Shown piece after piece: positions 1 to 9,548 of a stretch of 64,000 bases of DNA. How positions within the stretch are numbered: the stretch's first letter is position 1; every line of letters begins with the position of its first letter. A model generated the notes under the pieces. It saw nothing but the letters and a program-made list of their open reading frames with translations. It did no database searches and was not told where the DNA came from. Source of the DNA: Chitinophagales bacterium (GTDB lineage: Bacteria; Bacteroidota; Bacteroidia; Chitinophagales; Saprospiraceae); assembly GCA_017303875.1 (NCBI GenBank), contig JAFLBP010000008.1, forward strand, positions 62,001 to 126,000. The letters are read 5' to 3'. A program made the translations under genes and the position numbers.

Positions 1-2855
1 GTTTCGGCCTGAGCGTGGTAACGGTTGTTTTTCGCGATGATATCGACATTTATTTAGCGCGCCAACTGCTCAACGAACGCCTGCGGCAGGCCACAGACGA
101 AATTCCGCAAGGTTTCGGCACGCCCGAACTGGCGCCGATCAGCACCGGCCTCGGTGAAATCCTGCACTACCGCATCGAACCGAAACCCGGTTATGAACAC
201 CGCTACACAGCCATGCAATTGCGGGAAATGCAAGACTGGATCGTCAAACGCCGCCTTGCGGGCACACCCGGCGTGGTGGAGGTCAACAGTTTTGGCGGTT
301 ACCTCAAGCAGTACGAAGTTGCCCTGCAACCCGAGCGCCTGCGCGCCCTCGGGGTCAGCGTAACCGACGTGCATGAGGCCCTGCAAAGTGCCAATGAAAA
401 CACCGGCGGCGCTTACATCGAGAAAAACAGCCAATCGTATTTTATCCGCAGCGAAGGCTTGACCAAATCGCTTGAGGATATTGGAAAAATCGTCGTGCGC
501 GGCGGCGTTGCTCCCTTGCGCATCGCCGATCTGGGAACCGTACGCCTTGGATCGGCGCCCCGCTACGGCGCCGTCAGCCACAACGCTGAGGGCGAAATTG
601 TGCTGGGTATCGTGATGATGCTGAAAGGTGAAAACGCCGCAGCAGTGGTGACCAGGGTCAAAGAACGCCTGAAGGAAATTGAACCTTCCCTGCCGGAAGG
701 CGTGCAAATCACCACCTTTCTCGACCGCGAAAAATTAGTAGACCGCACCATCAGCACCGTAGAGCAAAACCTCATTGAAGGCGCGCTGATTGTCATTTTT
801 ATCCTGACGCTTTTCCTCGGCAACATGCGGGCCGGACTGCTCATCGCCTCCGTTATTCCGCTGGCCATGCTGTTTGCCATCGGCATGATGCAACTCACCG
901 GTGTGAGCGCCAACCTGATGTCGCTCGGCGCCATTGATTTTGGCTTGATTGTCGACGGCGCGGTGATCCTCGTGGAAGCCACGTTGCATTACCTGCATCA
1001 TTTGCGACAAGGGCAGCGGCTCTCGCAAACCGAAATGGATGAAGAGGTGGAAACCGCTTCTTCCAAGATCATCCGTTCTTCGGTTTTTGGCGTGGCCATT
1101 ATCTTATTGGTATACCTGCCGATTTTATCGCTCACCGGCGTGGAAGGGAAAATGTTCAAGCCGATGGCCGAAACGGTCTCTTATGCGCTGATTGGCGCTT
1201 TGCTGTTGTCGCTGACCTATGTACCGGCCATGTCGGCATTGGTGATCAGCAAAAAAATACGGCACGACGAGACCTTTTCCGACAAACTTATCCGCGTTTT
1301 GCAGCGCACTTATGCGCCCGCACTGGGTTTTGCCCTGGCAAAACCGCGCATGATGGTGTTCAGCGCTGTGTTGGCGCTTGCGGTTTCGGTAGTGCTGTTC
1401 ACGCGGCTGGGCGGCGAATTTATTCCTGTGCTGGACGAGGGCGATATTATGATGCACGGATTTTGCCGCCCCGGCACTTCGCTCACCCAAACACTGGAAA
1501 GCCATCGGCTGGCACAAAAAGTAATTTTGGAAAATTTTCCCGATGAAGTAGATCAGGTCATTTCAAAAATCGGCACAGCGGAAATTCCCACCGACCCCAT
1601 GGCGCCTGAAACGGCCGATAATTTGATTTTGTTAAAAGACAAAAAACTTTGGAAAAAGACAAAATCCAAGGCGGAGCTGGTGGCCATGATTGAAGAAAAA
1701 GTGACCCAGGTACCCGGTATGGCCTATGAATTTACACAGCCCATCAAAATGCGTTTTGATGAAATGATGACCGGCGTACGCAGCGACATTGCCGTAAAAA
1801 TATTTGGCGACAACCTCGACTCACTCGCCCGCATCGGTCACCGCGTAGAAAATATATTGGGCAATGTAGAGGGTCTCGTGGACCTTAAAGTGGAACAAAT
1901 AGAAGGCCTGCCACAAATTTCCGTACAATATGATTACGGAAAAATTGCCCGTCATGGCCTCCATGTGCGCGACCTGAATACCACCTTGCGCGCTGCATTT
2001 GCCGGTGAAAACGCCGGGGTGATTTTTGAAGATGAACGCCGTTTCGACCTCGTGCTGCGCTTCGACAGCAGCGCCCGCGCCGATCTTGCTGATGTGCGCC
2101 GGCTGCCCGTGGCCCTGCCCTCCGGCCAACTGATTCCGCTGAGCGAAGTGGCAGATGTAGATTTCCGGCTTGGCGCTGCACAGATCAGCCGCGACGACGG
2201 CCGTCGCCGCATCGTGGTGAGTGCCAACGTGCGTGGCCGCGACGTGGAAAGCGCCATCGTTGATGTGCAAAAAGCAATGGATGCACAACTGAAGCTGCCC
2301 ACTGGTTATTATTCAAAGTACGGCGGACAGTTTGAAAACCTGCAAGCGGCCAAGGCCCGCCTCGGCATTGCGGTGCCGGCAGCCCTGATTCTTATTTTTA
2401 TCCTGCTCTTTTTTACCTTCAACAGCCTGCGCGAAAGCCTGCTCATTTTTACCGCCATTCCACTATCGGCCATTGGCGGAGTGCTGGCGCTGGTTGCCCG
2501 CGATATGCCTTTCTCCATTTCTGCGGGTGTGGGCTTTATCGCGCTGTTCGGGGTGGCTGTGCTGAATGGCATTGTTTTAATTTCCTACTTCAAGCAATTG
2601 GAACAAGAGGGCGTTGAGGACATCGACGAACGCATACGACGCGGCGCATTGGTGCGCCTGCGCCCGGTACTCATGACTGCTGCAGTGGCCTCGCTCGGCT
2701 TTTTGCCCATGGCGATTTCAAGCGGCGCCGGAGCGGAAGTGCAGCGCCCTCTGGCAACGGTGGTCATCGGCGGCCTGCTGAGCGCAACGGTGTTGACCCT
2801 GGTTGTCCTGCCGGCACTTTACAAGCTCAATCACAAATGGGGCAAAAAGGGCTGA
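1..2855 (+). CDS. czcA: Heavy-metal RND efflux permease, CzcA/CusA family (5' end outside window)
   Basis: This is the inner-membrane proton/metal antiporter of a tripartite heavy-metal efflux pump. The frame is open from base 3, before the first possible start (GTG at 15), so the N-terminus is missing; about 950 residues remain of the roughly 1,040 usual for the family. The transmembrane segment near bases 930-970 reads DFGLIVDGAV followed by ILVE, the acidic signature of the HME branch of RND permeases. Later segments include EGDIMMHGF and the C-terminal hydrophobic block ending before KLNHKWGKKG. A TolC-type channel and a periplasmic adaptor follow on the same strand, so this is the first visible gene of a pump operon. 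The exact metal (Cu/Ag or Co/Zn/Cd) cannot be told from what is seen. Confidence 0.93.
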   Translation, partial: FGLSVVTVVFRDDIDIYLARQLLNERLRQATDEIPQGFGTPELAPISTGLGEILHYRIEPKPGYEHRYTAMQLREMQDWIVKRRLAGTPGVVEVNSFGGYLKQYEVALQPERLRALGVSVTDVHEALQSANENTGGAYIEKNSQSYFIRSEGLTKSLEDIGKIVVRGGVAPLRIADLGTVRLGSAPRYGAVSHNAEGEIVLGIVMMLKGENAAAVVTRVKERLKEIEPSLPEGVQITTFLDREKLVDRTISTVEQNLIEGALIVIFILTLFLGNMRAGLLIASVIPLAMLFAIGMMQLTGVSANLMSLGAIDFGLIVDGAVILVEATLHYLHHLRQGQRLSQTEMDEEVETASSKIIRSSVFGVAIILLVYLPILSLTGVEGKMFKPMAETVSYALIGALLLSLTYVPAMSALVISKKIRHDETFSDKLIRVLQRTYAPALGFALAKPRMMVFSAVLALAVSVVLFTRLGGEFIPVLDEGDIMMHGFCRPGTSLTQTLESHRLAQKVILENFPDEVDQVISKIGTAEIPTDPMAPETADNLILLKDKKLWKKTKSKAELVAMIEEKVTQVPGMAYEFTQPIKMRFDEMMTGVRSDIAVKIFGDNLDSLARIGHRVENILGNVEGLVDLKVEQIEGLPQISVQYDYGKIARHGLHVRDLNTTLRAAFAGENAGVIFEDERRFDLVLRFDSSARADLADVRRLPVALPSGQLIPLSEVADVDFRLGAAQISRDDGRRRIVVSANVRGRDVESAIVDVQKAMDAQLKLPTGYYSKYGGQFENLQAAKARLGIAVPAALILIFILLFFTFNSLRESLLIFTAIPLSAIGGVLALVARDMPFSISAGVGFIALFGVAVLNGIVLISYFKQLEQEGVEDIDERIRRGALVRLRPVLMTAAVASLGFLPMAISSGAGAEVQRPLATVVIGGLLSATVLTLVVLPALYKLNHKWGKKG

Positions 2856-2970
2856 TTCGTATTTGCAGAAAAACCTGCGGGGAAAATTCTGCCAAATCCG
2901 CTGTCCTGGATTTTTTAAACGCAGCGATAAAGGGCATACTTGCCGCGTCGTTGCCAAAAACAGTGTTCAG

Positions 2971-4176
2971 ATGAATCGAATTATCAAAATTTCAATACAA
3001 TATATGTTGCTGCTGGGCTTTGTGGGCGCGCTACAGGCGCAAACGATTCTCAGCGAAAAAGCGGCCATAGCGCTGGCTTTACAAAACCATCCGGCTGTTC
3101 AGGCAAGCGAACTGGAGGTAAAGCGTCAGCAAACCCTGCGTGGTGCGGCTGCGAGTTGGGATCCGGCGCAAATTTACCAGAACACCACCGCCGACCCTGA
3201 TTTGGGTATGTTCGGTACGGTGGCCCTGGGGATTCAGCAAAATTTCCCTTCGGCGCGACAAACGGCCGCCACACGCGCCCGTTTTGACCGGCTCGCGCAG
3301 GTGGCGCAGGCGCGCGGCAAACTCACCCGCCGTGAAATCACGCGTCAGGTGCGGGAAATTTATCAGCACCTGAGCTACCTGAACAGCAAAACCATGCTGC
3401 TCAACCGGCTCGACAGCCTGTATAACCGAACGGCTGCCATGGGTGCAGAACGTTATCAGCGCGGAGACGCCGACCTGGCCGAAAAACTGTCCATTGAAAA
3501 TCAGGCACAGCGCATTCGGTTAGAAAAAGAAACCGTTGGCCACGAAATCGCCTTCGATCAGGTGGTGCTGGGGCAATTGCTCGGACTGGGCGGCTCCGTA
3601 CAGCCCCTCGTGGAACCCCTGCAGTACCGTTCGTTTTCGCTGGCCGACACTGCCTTGTTGTCGCGCTCGGCCCGCGCATTGGTCAGCAGCAGCTTGGTCG
3701 ACCTCGCCCGCGCCGACGAGTACATGGAGCGCAGCAAAAAACGCCCTACCATCTCTGCGGCCGCTTACGGTCAATACCTCGCCAACGGCCTTGTTTATCC
3801 CGGATGGCAGGTAGGCGTTAATGTGCCGCTGGCCCGAAAAAGCCTGCAAAAGCAGGTTGAAGCGGCCGCCTTGGCAACCAATACGGCCGAAGCGGAGTAC
3901 CGCAACCAACTCCTGAACCAGGCTTCCGAAATGGCTCACTTGCTGCACGAGCAGGAAAAATACGACATCCTGATCGCCTATTACAACGAAAAAGGCCGGG
4001 TGCTGTCTGCCGAACTGCTGCGCAATGCAGAGCTCAATTACCGCCTCGGCGAACGCGATTACACCGATTTCGTGCGCGCCGCCAACCAGGCCGCCGGCAT
4101 CGAAATGGAATACCTGGAAAATTTGTACCAGCTCAACCTGACCGTACTGGCTTTGCAGGCCATTACTGAGCAATAA
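2971..4176 (+). CDS. TolC-family outer-membrane efflux channel (CusC/CzcC-like)
   Basis: This is probably the outer-membrane exit duct of the metal pump. I start it at the ATG at 2971 because it gives a normal signal peptide (MNRIIKISIQYMLLLGF, cleavage near LQAQ). The longer in-frame reading upstream overlaps the permease gene and lacks secretion features. The mature protein of about 375 residues has the duplicated, long-helix composition of outer-membrane efflux proteins, with the typical opening ALALQNHPAVQASELEVKRQ. It lies 115 bp after the permease and 38 bp before the adaptor, so it is very likely cotranscribed. The order permease, channel, adaptor is common for Bacteroidota metal pumps. 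Confidence 0.88.
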   Translation: MNRIIKISIQYMLLLGFVGALQAQTILSEKAAIALALQNHPAVQASELEVKRQQTLRGAAASWDPAQIYQNTTADPDLGMFGTVALGIQQNFPSARQTAATRARFDRLAQVAQARGKLTRREITRQVREIYQHLSYLNSKTMLLNRLDSLYNRTAAMGAERYQRGDADLAEKLSIENQAQRIRLEKETVGHEIAFDQVVLGQLLGLGGSVQPLVEPLQYRSFSLADTALLSRSARALVSSSLVDLARADEYMERSKKRPTISAAAYGQYLANGLVYPGWQVGVNVPLARKSLQKQVEAAALATNTAEAEYRNQLLNQASEMAHLLHEQEKYDILIAYYNEKGRVLSAELLRNAELNYRLGERDYTDFVRAANQAAGIEMEYLENLYQLNLTVLALQAITEQ

Positions 4177-4214
4177 GGGGCGCATTTTTTTTCACAAAAA
4201 ATAAAAAAACACAT

Positions 4215-5387
4215 ATGTTCAAGCATAAAATTTCAATCGCAGCAATCGCATTAAGCCTTTTCGCCGGCAGCTGCGGCAGCAACGAAAATACCCCTCAGCC
4301 AGAAGCCGCAACACCGCATGAACACGCAGACGGCCATATTATGGTGACGCAGGAAAAACTGCGCAACGGCGGGGTGGAATTGGGCGCCATCAGCGAGCAG
4401 CGCATCGCACAAACCATGCTGTTGAACGGCAATATCGCCCTGCACCCCGAACATACGGCTCAGGTGAGCGCCAGCAGCGACGGCGTGGTAGAGCAAATTC
4501 TGGTAGCCCTGAATGCTTCGGTACAAAAAGGACAGGCCGTGGCCCGCATCCGCAAGGCGGATCTGCTGGATTTGCAGCAGCAATTCCTCGAACTGAATGA
4601 TCGCCTGCCCTTGCTGCAAAGCGAATACGAGCGCTACAAGGGTTTGCAAAGCGCCGATGCAACCGCTGCCAAAAACCTGCAACGCGCCGAATCGGAATGG
4701 CGCAGCGCACAAACCACCAAACAGGTACTGGCTGCCAAATTGCGCCAATACCAGATCAATCCGGATCAACTGCGCGCCGACAACCTGAGCACCGCCCTCA
4801 CGCTGTATGCGCCGGTGAGCGGTGTGGTAACGGCCATCAGCAGTAACGTGGGTGCTGCCGTTCAGCTGGGTACTCCCATTTGCGCCATCGCCGATCTGAG
4901 CCAGGTACATGCCGATTTTTGGGTGTATGAGCAGGATTTGGGTAAAATTAAAAATGGGCAGCAAGCCTCCATACGCCTGAGCGCGGGTGGACAGGAAAGT
5001 ACGCCGGCTCAGGTATACGCCATTGACCCGGTACTGGATGCCGAAAAACGCGCTGCGCGTATTCATACCCGTCTGAGCAGCCGCCCGGCTGGTCTGACCG
5101 TCGGTGCTTATGCAGAAGCGCAGGTCGCTTTAGCCGACAACAGCCCTGCGCCCGCCGTTCCGGACGCAGCCATCGTCCGCGAAGGCGAAGCCGAATTTAT
5201 TTTTGTTGTAGAAAAAGAAAGCGCAGATGGCATCGAATTCACCAAAGTATCCGTTATTCGCAGTGGCGCAGCCAATGGATTTGTTGCCATTCGCCCCCAA
5301 ACACCCCTGCCGGCGGGCGCAAAGGTTGTGCTGAAAGGTGCTTATTACGTTTCTGCCGAAGGCGCAGAAATCGGAGACGAACACTGA
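4215..5387 (+). CDS. RND periplasmic adaptor lipoprotein (CusB/CzcB-like)
   Basis: This 390-residue membrane-fusion protein would bridge the permease and the TolC channel. The N-terminus is a lipoprotein signal with the lipid-acceptor Cys at residue 20 (LFAGSC). A short His/Glu-rich stretch follows (TPHEHADGH), which may bind metal. The central part has a split biotinyl-lipoyl domain (VSASSDGVVEQILVALNASV near residue 85 and APVSGVVTAISSNVG near residue 200) around an alpha-helical hairpin, then a beta-barrel domain. It ends the operon. The next 400 bp carry only repeats. Confidence 0.9.
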   Translation: MFKHKISIAAIALSLFAGSCGSNENTPQPEAATPHEHADGHIMVTQEKLRNGGVELGAISEQRIAQTMLLNGNIALHPEHTAQVSASSDGVVEQILVALNASVQKGQAVARIRKADLLDLQQQFLELNDRLPLLQSEYERYKGLQSADATAAKNLQRAESEWRSAQTTKQVLAAKLRQYQINPDQLRADNLSTALTLYAPVSGVVTAISSNVGAAVQLGTPICAIADLSQVHADFWVYEQDLGKIKNGQQASIRLSAGGQESTPAQVYAIDPVLDAEKRAARIHTRLSSRPAGLTVGAYAEAQVALADNSPAPAVPDAAIVREGEAEFIFVVEKESADGIEFTKVSVIRSGAANGFVAIRPQTPLPAGAKVVLKGAYYVSAEGAEIGDEH

Positions 5388-5803
<416 letters not shown>

Positions 5804-6133
5804 ATGGATTACCATAAACTTGTATTTGCGGTGGTGCGCCGGATTCCGGCCGGGCGACTGACGAATTATGGCGCCATTGCAGACTTTCTGGCCCTGGGCT
5901 CATCAAGAATGGTGGGATGGGCGCTGAACAATTGTTCCCTGGGCGACGGTATTCCGGCGCATCGGGTGCTCAACCGAAAGGGCGAGTTGAGCGGGCGCCT
6001 GCACTTCGGGCCGGGCGTGATGCAAAAACTGCTGGAAGCCGAAGGCGTGGAGGTGATAGACGATCGCGCGGTGGATTTCAAGGCCCGCTTCTGGGATCCT
6101 GTTATCGAATTGGGCGACGATTTTGAGCCTTGA
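5804..6133 (+). CDS. Alkyltransferase-like protein (ATL), MGMT-fold DNA-binding protein
   Basis: This 109-residue protein has the DNA-binding fold of O6-alkylguanine-DNA alkyltransferase. It keeps the family's DNA-contact and base-flipping features: TNYGAIA with the Tyr at residue 22, and GSSRMVGWAL with the Arg at residue 35. The active-site PCHR is PAHR at residues 51-54, so the alkyl-accepting Cys is absent. In characterised ATL proteins that change goes with binding O6-alkylguanine lesions and handing them to nucleotide excision repair. The length fits ATLs, which lack the N-terminal domain of full MGMT. It stands alone downstream of a repeat-filled gap; a DUF4153 gene follows 49 bp later. 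Confidence 0.9.
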   Translation: MDYHKLVFAVVRRIPAGRLTNYGAIADFLALGSSRMVGWALNNCSLGDGIPAHRVLNRKGELSGRLHFGPGVMQKLLEAEGVEVIDDRAVDFKARFWDPVIELGDDFEP

Positions 6134-6182
6134 ACCACACCTGCCGTAAAGGAATACACAAATCAATAAAACGGAAACAAAC

Positions 6183-8000
6183 ATGAAATTACCCAGTTTT
6201 TCAGCCATTACAGCCGGTGTTGTCAACATTGCACGGCGTTTTCCGCTGCCCATTTTATCGGCACTGATTGGCGTTGTGGCCTTGTGGTTGGTGATTGATA
6301 TTCAGTCCAATCATGCCTATACCGATGCCAAACGCGATATGGCCGATCAGTGGGTTCGGGTGTTTATGGTTTGTTTGCTGGGTTTGTCGGCTCTGAGCGG
6401 CGCGGTGCTGTTTTCGGAGTCCCGGAACTGGCCGGCGCGGTTTCACTGGGGATTGCAGGGGGTGATTGTTTTGGCCTTGTGCGGCTATGGCTGGGTACTC
6501 AATCCGGGAGATCCTTTGTTTGAAGACATACAGTTGCCGCGCTACATGGCTTTACTGGCTGTGGCCCATTTATGGGTAGCGGTTGCGCCTTACCTGAACA
6601 ACTTTTCGGTGGCCGATTTTTGGGAGTATAACAAGCGTTTGTTCGTAAATTTGGTCATTGGCGGGTTTTATACCCTCGTCTTGTTTATTGGTATATCGGC
6701 GGCGATTCTTGCAGCAGACAACCTGTTTGATATTCAATTCAGGGATACAATTTATCCCAAGCTGTTTATCTGCCTGGCCGGTATTTTCAATACGGTATAT
6801 TTTTTAAATCAGGTACCGCGTCGGTTTGAGTTTGAAGAAGGTAGTTTTACGCTGGCATTCAAGATTTTATGCAAATATATTTTCATCCCCATCGTCATCC
6901 TGTATTTCCTGATTTTATACGCATATGCCGGTAAAATTCTCATTTCCTGGAATTTGCCCAAAGGTTGGGTCAGTTCTTTGGTGATCGGATTTTCCGCAGC
7001 GGGAATTCTCACGTACCTGCTCAATTATCGCCTTCCAGCCTTTGATGACAGCGCCATTGTACGGCTGTATCACCGTTGGTTCTGGCCGGCCGTGATGCCG
7101 CTCACCATTTTGCTTTTTGTGGGTGTGGGTCGCCGTTTGGCCGATTACGGCGTGACGGAGCCGCGTTTTCTCATTGCGCACACAGGCATCTGGCTTTCGC
7201 TGAGTTGTATTTATTTTTTCCTGACGAAAGGCAACAACATCAAATTTATCCCCATTTCCCTGATGTTTTTTATCCTTTCCTATGCTTTCGGGCCGTTTAA
7301 TGCCTTTGCGGTGTCAAAAGACAACCAGACAAGGCATCTGCGCGACCTGTTTGAAAGCAGCGGCCATTTTGAAGCAGGCAAACTCAAGTCCCTTGAAGCA
7401 AAAGTGGATTCCGCAACGTACAGTATGATGGAAAGCAAATTGCAATACCTCGAATACCGCAACGCGCTGGATGGTGTGCAAGCCTGGCTGCCGCTGCCGA
7501 TAGACAGTATTCAGGTGGACAAAAACAAATACCCGGGCAAAACAGAGCGCATTCTGAATTTTCTAAAAATAGAAAGCCAAAAGCCGGAGCGCCGGGCCGG
7601 CAATCAATATGTGAATATTGTGCCGCCAAACAACGGATTATCAGTTAGCGGCTACGATCAATTCCATGAAATTGCCCTGTACGCGCCGGAGCAATATGAT
7701 ACGGGCGTAGACAGCAGCGCGCTGTTTACCATCAACCGCCAAAAGACACACCTGATGCGTTATAAATTGGAAAATGGCAGGCGCCTGCTCATAGACAGCA
7801 TTGATGTGCAGCCCTATTTATCCAAAATTCATCAAAAAGAAAACGCCGATGAAGTGGTTGACAGCAGCGCCGCAACTTTTGTTGCCAATCAGGCCGACGG
7901 ACGTATCTTGCTGTTTACCAAAAACTTAACCTACCAACTGCACAAAGACACCTTCCAACTGAACGAATGGCACGGCTGGATGTTTATTGATTTTAAATGA
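6183..8000 (+). CDS. DUF4153-family polytopic membrane protein
   Basis: The 605-residue protein has about ten or more hydrophobic segments in its first 380 residues (for example LPILSALIGVVALWLVIDI and LVIGGFYTLVLFIGISAAIL). A soluble C-terminal part of about 220 residues is rich in charged and aromatic residues. Segment order and the YLNNFSVADFWEYNKRLFVN region match the DUF4153 family, common in Bacteroidota and of unknown function. The C-terminal part starts after AFGPFNAFAVSKDNQTRHL and may be periplasmic or cytoplasmic. The gene lies on the same strand as its neighbours but is separated by 175 bp from the thiolase gene. No function is claimed. Confidence 0.8.
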   Translation: MKLPSFSAITAGVVNIARRFPLPILSALIGVVALWLVIDIQSNHAYTDAKRDMADQWVRVFMVCLLGLSALSGAVLFSESRNWPARFHWGLQGVIVLALCGYGWVLNPGDPLFEDIQLPRYMALLAVAHLWVAVAPYLNNFSVADFWEYNKRLFVNLVIGGFYTLVLFIGISAAILAADNLFDIQFRDTIYPKLFICLAGIFNTVYFLNQVPRRFEFEEGSFTLAFKILCKYIFIPIVILYFLILYAYAGKILISWNLPKGWVSSLVIGFSAAGILTYLLNYRLPAFDDSAIVRLYHRWFWPAVMPLTILLFVGVGRRLADYGVTEPRFLIAHTGIWLSLSCIYFFLTKGNNIKFIPISLMFFILSYAFGPFNAFAVSKDNQTRHLRDLFESSGHFEAGKLKSLEAKVDSATYSMMESKLQYLEYRNALDGVQAWLPLPIDSIQVDKNKYPGKTERILNFLKIESQKPERRAGNQYVNIVPPNNGLSVSGYDQFHEIALYAPEQYDTGVDSSALFTINRQKTHLMRYKLENGRRLLIDSIDVQPYLSKIHQKENADEVVDSSAATFVANQADGRILLFTKNLTYQLHKDTFQLNEWHGWMFIDFK

Positions 8001-8086
8001 GGAATTTTGAAAAATAGCGTAAATTCGCTGCTCGAAAATTTAAAGTCAAAAAGCACACGACCTGGCATTTCTATTTTTCGCGTCGC

Positions 8087-8120
8087 CAGACCTTCCAGGT
8101 TTTAAAACCTGGAAGGTCTG
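8087..8120. repeat. Perfect 34-bp palindrome between DUF4153 and thiolase genes
   Basis: Bases 8087-8103 (CAGACCTTCCAGGTTTT) are followed directly by their exact reverse complement through 8120. There is no loop and no following T-run in either direction, so it is not a classic intrinsic terminator. It may be a dispersed palindromic repeat or act as a terminator in RNA form. Confidence 0.85.
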
Positions 8121-8175
8121 AATCCGTTTCGGAAAAAGAATGTCTGGTTAGTGTGGTTAAAAAAGCTCTAACAGC

Positions 8176-9351
8176 ATGCAAGAGGCCTATATCATCAGTG
8201 GATACCGCAGCGCGGTCGGTAAAGCCGGCAAAGGAAGTTTCAAAGGCGTTCGTCCCGACGACCTGGCGATAGACGTGATCCGTCACCTGCTCGCCCAAAC
8301 GCCGCAACTCGATCCCAAACTTGTCGACGACCTCATTGTGGGTTGCGCCAACCCGGAAGGCGAACAGGGCCTCCAGATTGGCCGCCTGATCGCCACCCGC
8401 GCACTCGGCAAAGAAGTGCCGGGCATGACCGTCAACCGCTACTGCGCTTCGGGCCTCGAAACCATCAGTATTGCCGTAGCAAAAATCCGTGCAGGCATGG
8501 GCGAATGTTATATCGCCGGCGGCGCGGAAAGCATGTCGCTTATTCCCATGACGGGCTACAAGCTGGCGCCCAACTACAATATTGCCGCCCAAACACCCGA
8601 TTACCTCGTGGGTATGGGCCTCACCGCCGAAGCGGTAGCCGGCAAATGGAACATCAGCCGCGAAGCCGCCGACGAATTTTCTGTGCGCAGCCACCAACGC
8701 GCTGCCGCTGCCATTGATGCCGGCAAATTCAAAGACGACATCGTGCCCATCAATGTCACCGAAGTATGGGTAGAAAATGATAAACGCCGCGAACGCAGCT
8801 TTACGGTGGATACCGACGAAGGGGTACGCCGCGAAACCACGGCGGAAGGATTGGCAAAACTGCGCCCGGCATTCGCCCAGGGCGGCGTTGTGACGGCCGG
8901 TAATGCTTCTCAAACTTCCGACGGCGCCGCTTTTGTGCTCGTGATGTCGGAGCGCATGATGAAATCGCTAGGCCTTGAGCCGATTGCGCGCCTCGTTTCC
9001 TGCGCAGTCGCCGGCGTTGAGCCGCTGTATATGGGTATCGGCCCTTGCGCCGCCATCCCCAAAGCGCTCAAACAAGCGAATATGAAACTCGACGATATTC
9101 AGGCCATCGAACTCAATGAAGCCTTCGGCGCCCAGGCGCTGGCGGTAATTCAGGAAGCCGGCCTGAACCCCGATATTGTGAATGTCAATGGCGGGGCTAT
9201 TGCCCTCGGACACCCGCTCGGCTGTACCGGCGCCAAACTGACCGTACAAATCATCAATGAAATGCGCCGCAGCAACCAACGCTACGGTATGGTCACCGCC
9301 TGCGTCGGCGGCGGACAAGGCATCGCTGGGATTATTGAACGGTTATCGTGA
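8176..9351 (+). CDS. Acetyl-CoA acyltransferase (thiolase)
   Basis: This 391-residue thiolase would either cleave 3-ketoacyl-CoA in beta-oxidation or condense acetyl-CoA. The acylated nucleophile Cys is at residue 90 ([10 protein letters not shown]), the His is in [15 protein letters not shown] (about residue 346) and the second Cys is in [10 protein letters not shown] (about residue 376), so all catalytic residues are present. Length matches the family. It is not next to other fatty-acid genes, so degradative or biosynthetic use is open. It converges on polA across a long perfect hairpin repeat. Confidence 0.93.
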   Translation: MQEAYIISGYRSAVGKAGKGSFKGVRPDDLAIDVIRHLLAQTPQLDPKLVDDLIVGCANPEGEQGLQIGRLIATRALGKEVPGMTVNRYCASGLETISIAVAKIRAGMGECYIAGGAESMSLIPMTGYKLAPNYNIAAQTPDYLVGMGLTAEAVAGKWNISREAADEFSVRSHQRAAAAIDAGKFKDDIVPINVTEVWVENDKRRERSFTVDTDEGVRRETTAEGLAKLRPAFAQGGVVTAGNASQTSDGAAFVLVMSERMMKSLGLEPIARLVSCAVAGVEPLYMGIGPCAAIPKALKQANMKLDDIQAIELNEAFGAQALAVIQEAGLNPDIVNVNGGAIALGHPLGCTGAKLTVQIINEMRRSNQRYGMVTACVGGGQGIAGIIERLS

Positions 9352-9378
9352 ACAGTGATCAGTCAACAGTGAGCAGTC

Positions 9379-9507
9379 AACAGTTATCAGGGTTGTCATG
9401 CTGAACGGAGTGAAGCATCTGGCCGGGAGAGCGCAGAAAGCTTGGCTTTGTGATCACCCCTGGCCAGATGCTTCACTCCGTTCAGCATGACAACCCTGAT
9501 AACTGTT
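9379..9507. repeat. Long perfect inverted repeat (2 x 46 bp) between thiolase and polA
   Basis: Arms 9379-9424 and 9462-9507 are exact reverse complements over 46 bases, with a 37-base loop. The inner arm contains GTCATGCTGAACGGAGTGAA, resembling a dispersed intergenic repeat. The outer flanks (9355-9378 and 9508-9547) continue as degenerate 7-base units of the type AGTCAAC / GATAACT in opposite orientation. It sits exactly between two convergent genes and could end transcription from both sides. Confidence 0.92.
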
Positions 9508-9548
9508 AACTGCTAACTGATAACTGTTGACTGATAACTGCTAACTGA

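Noticed and set aside
2803..2970. Longer N-terminus for the TolC-type channel
   Set aside because: It overlaps the permease gene and lacks a signal peptide; ATG 2971 gives a normal one.
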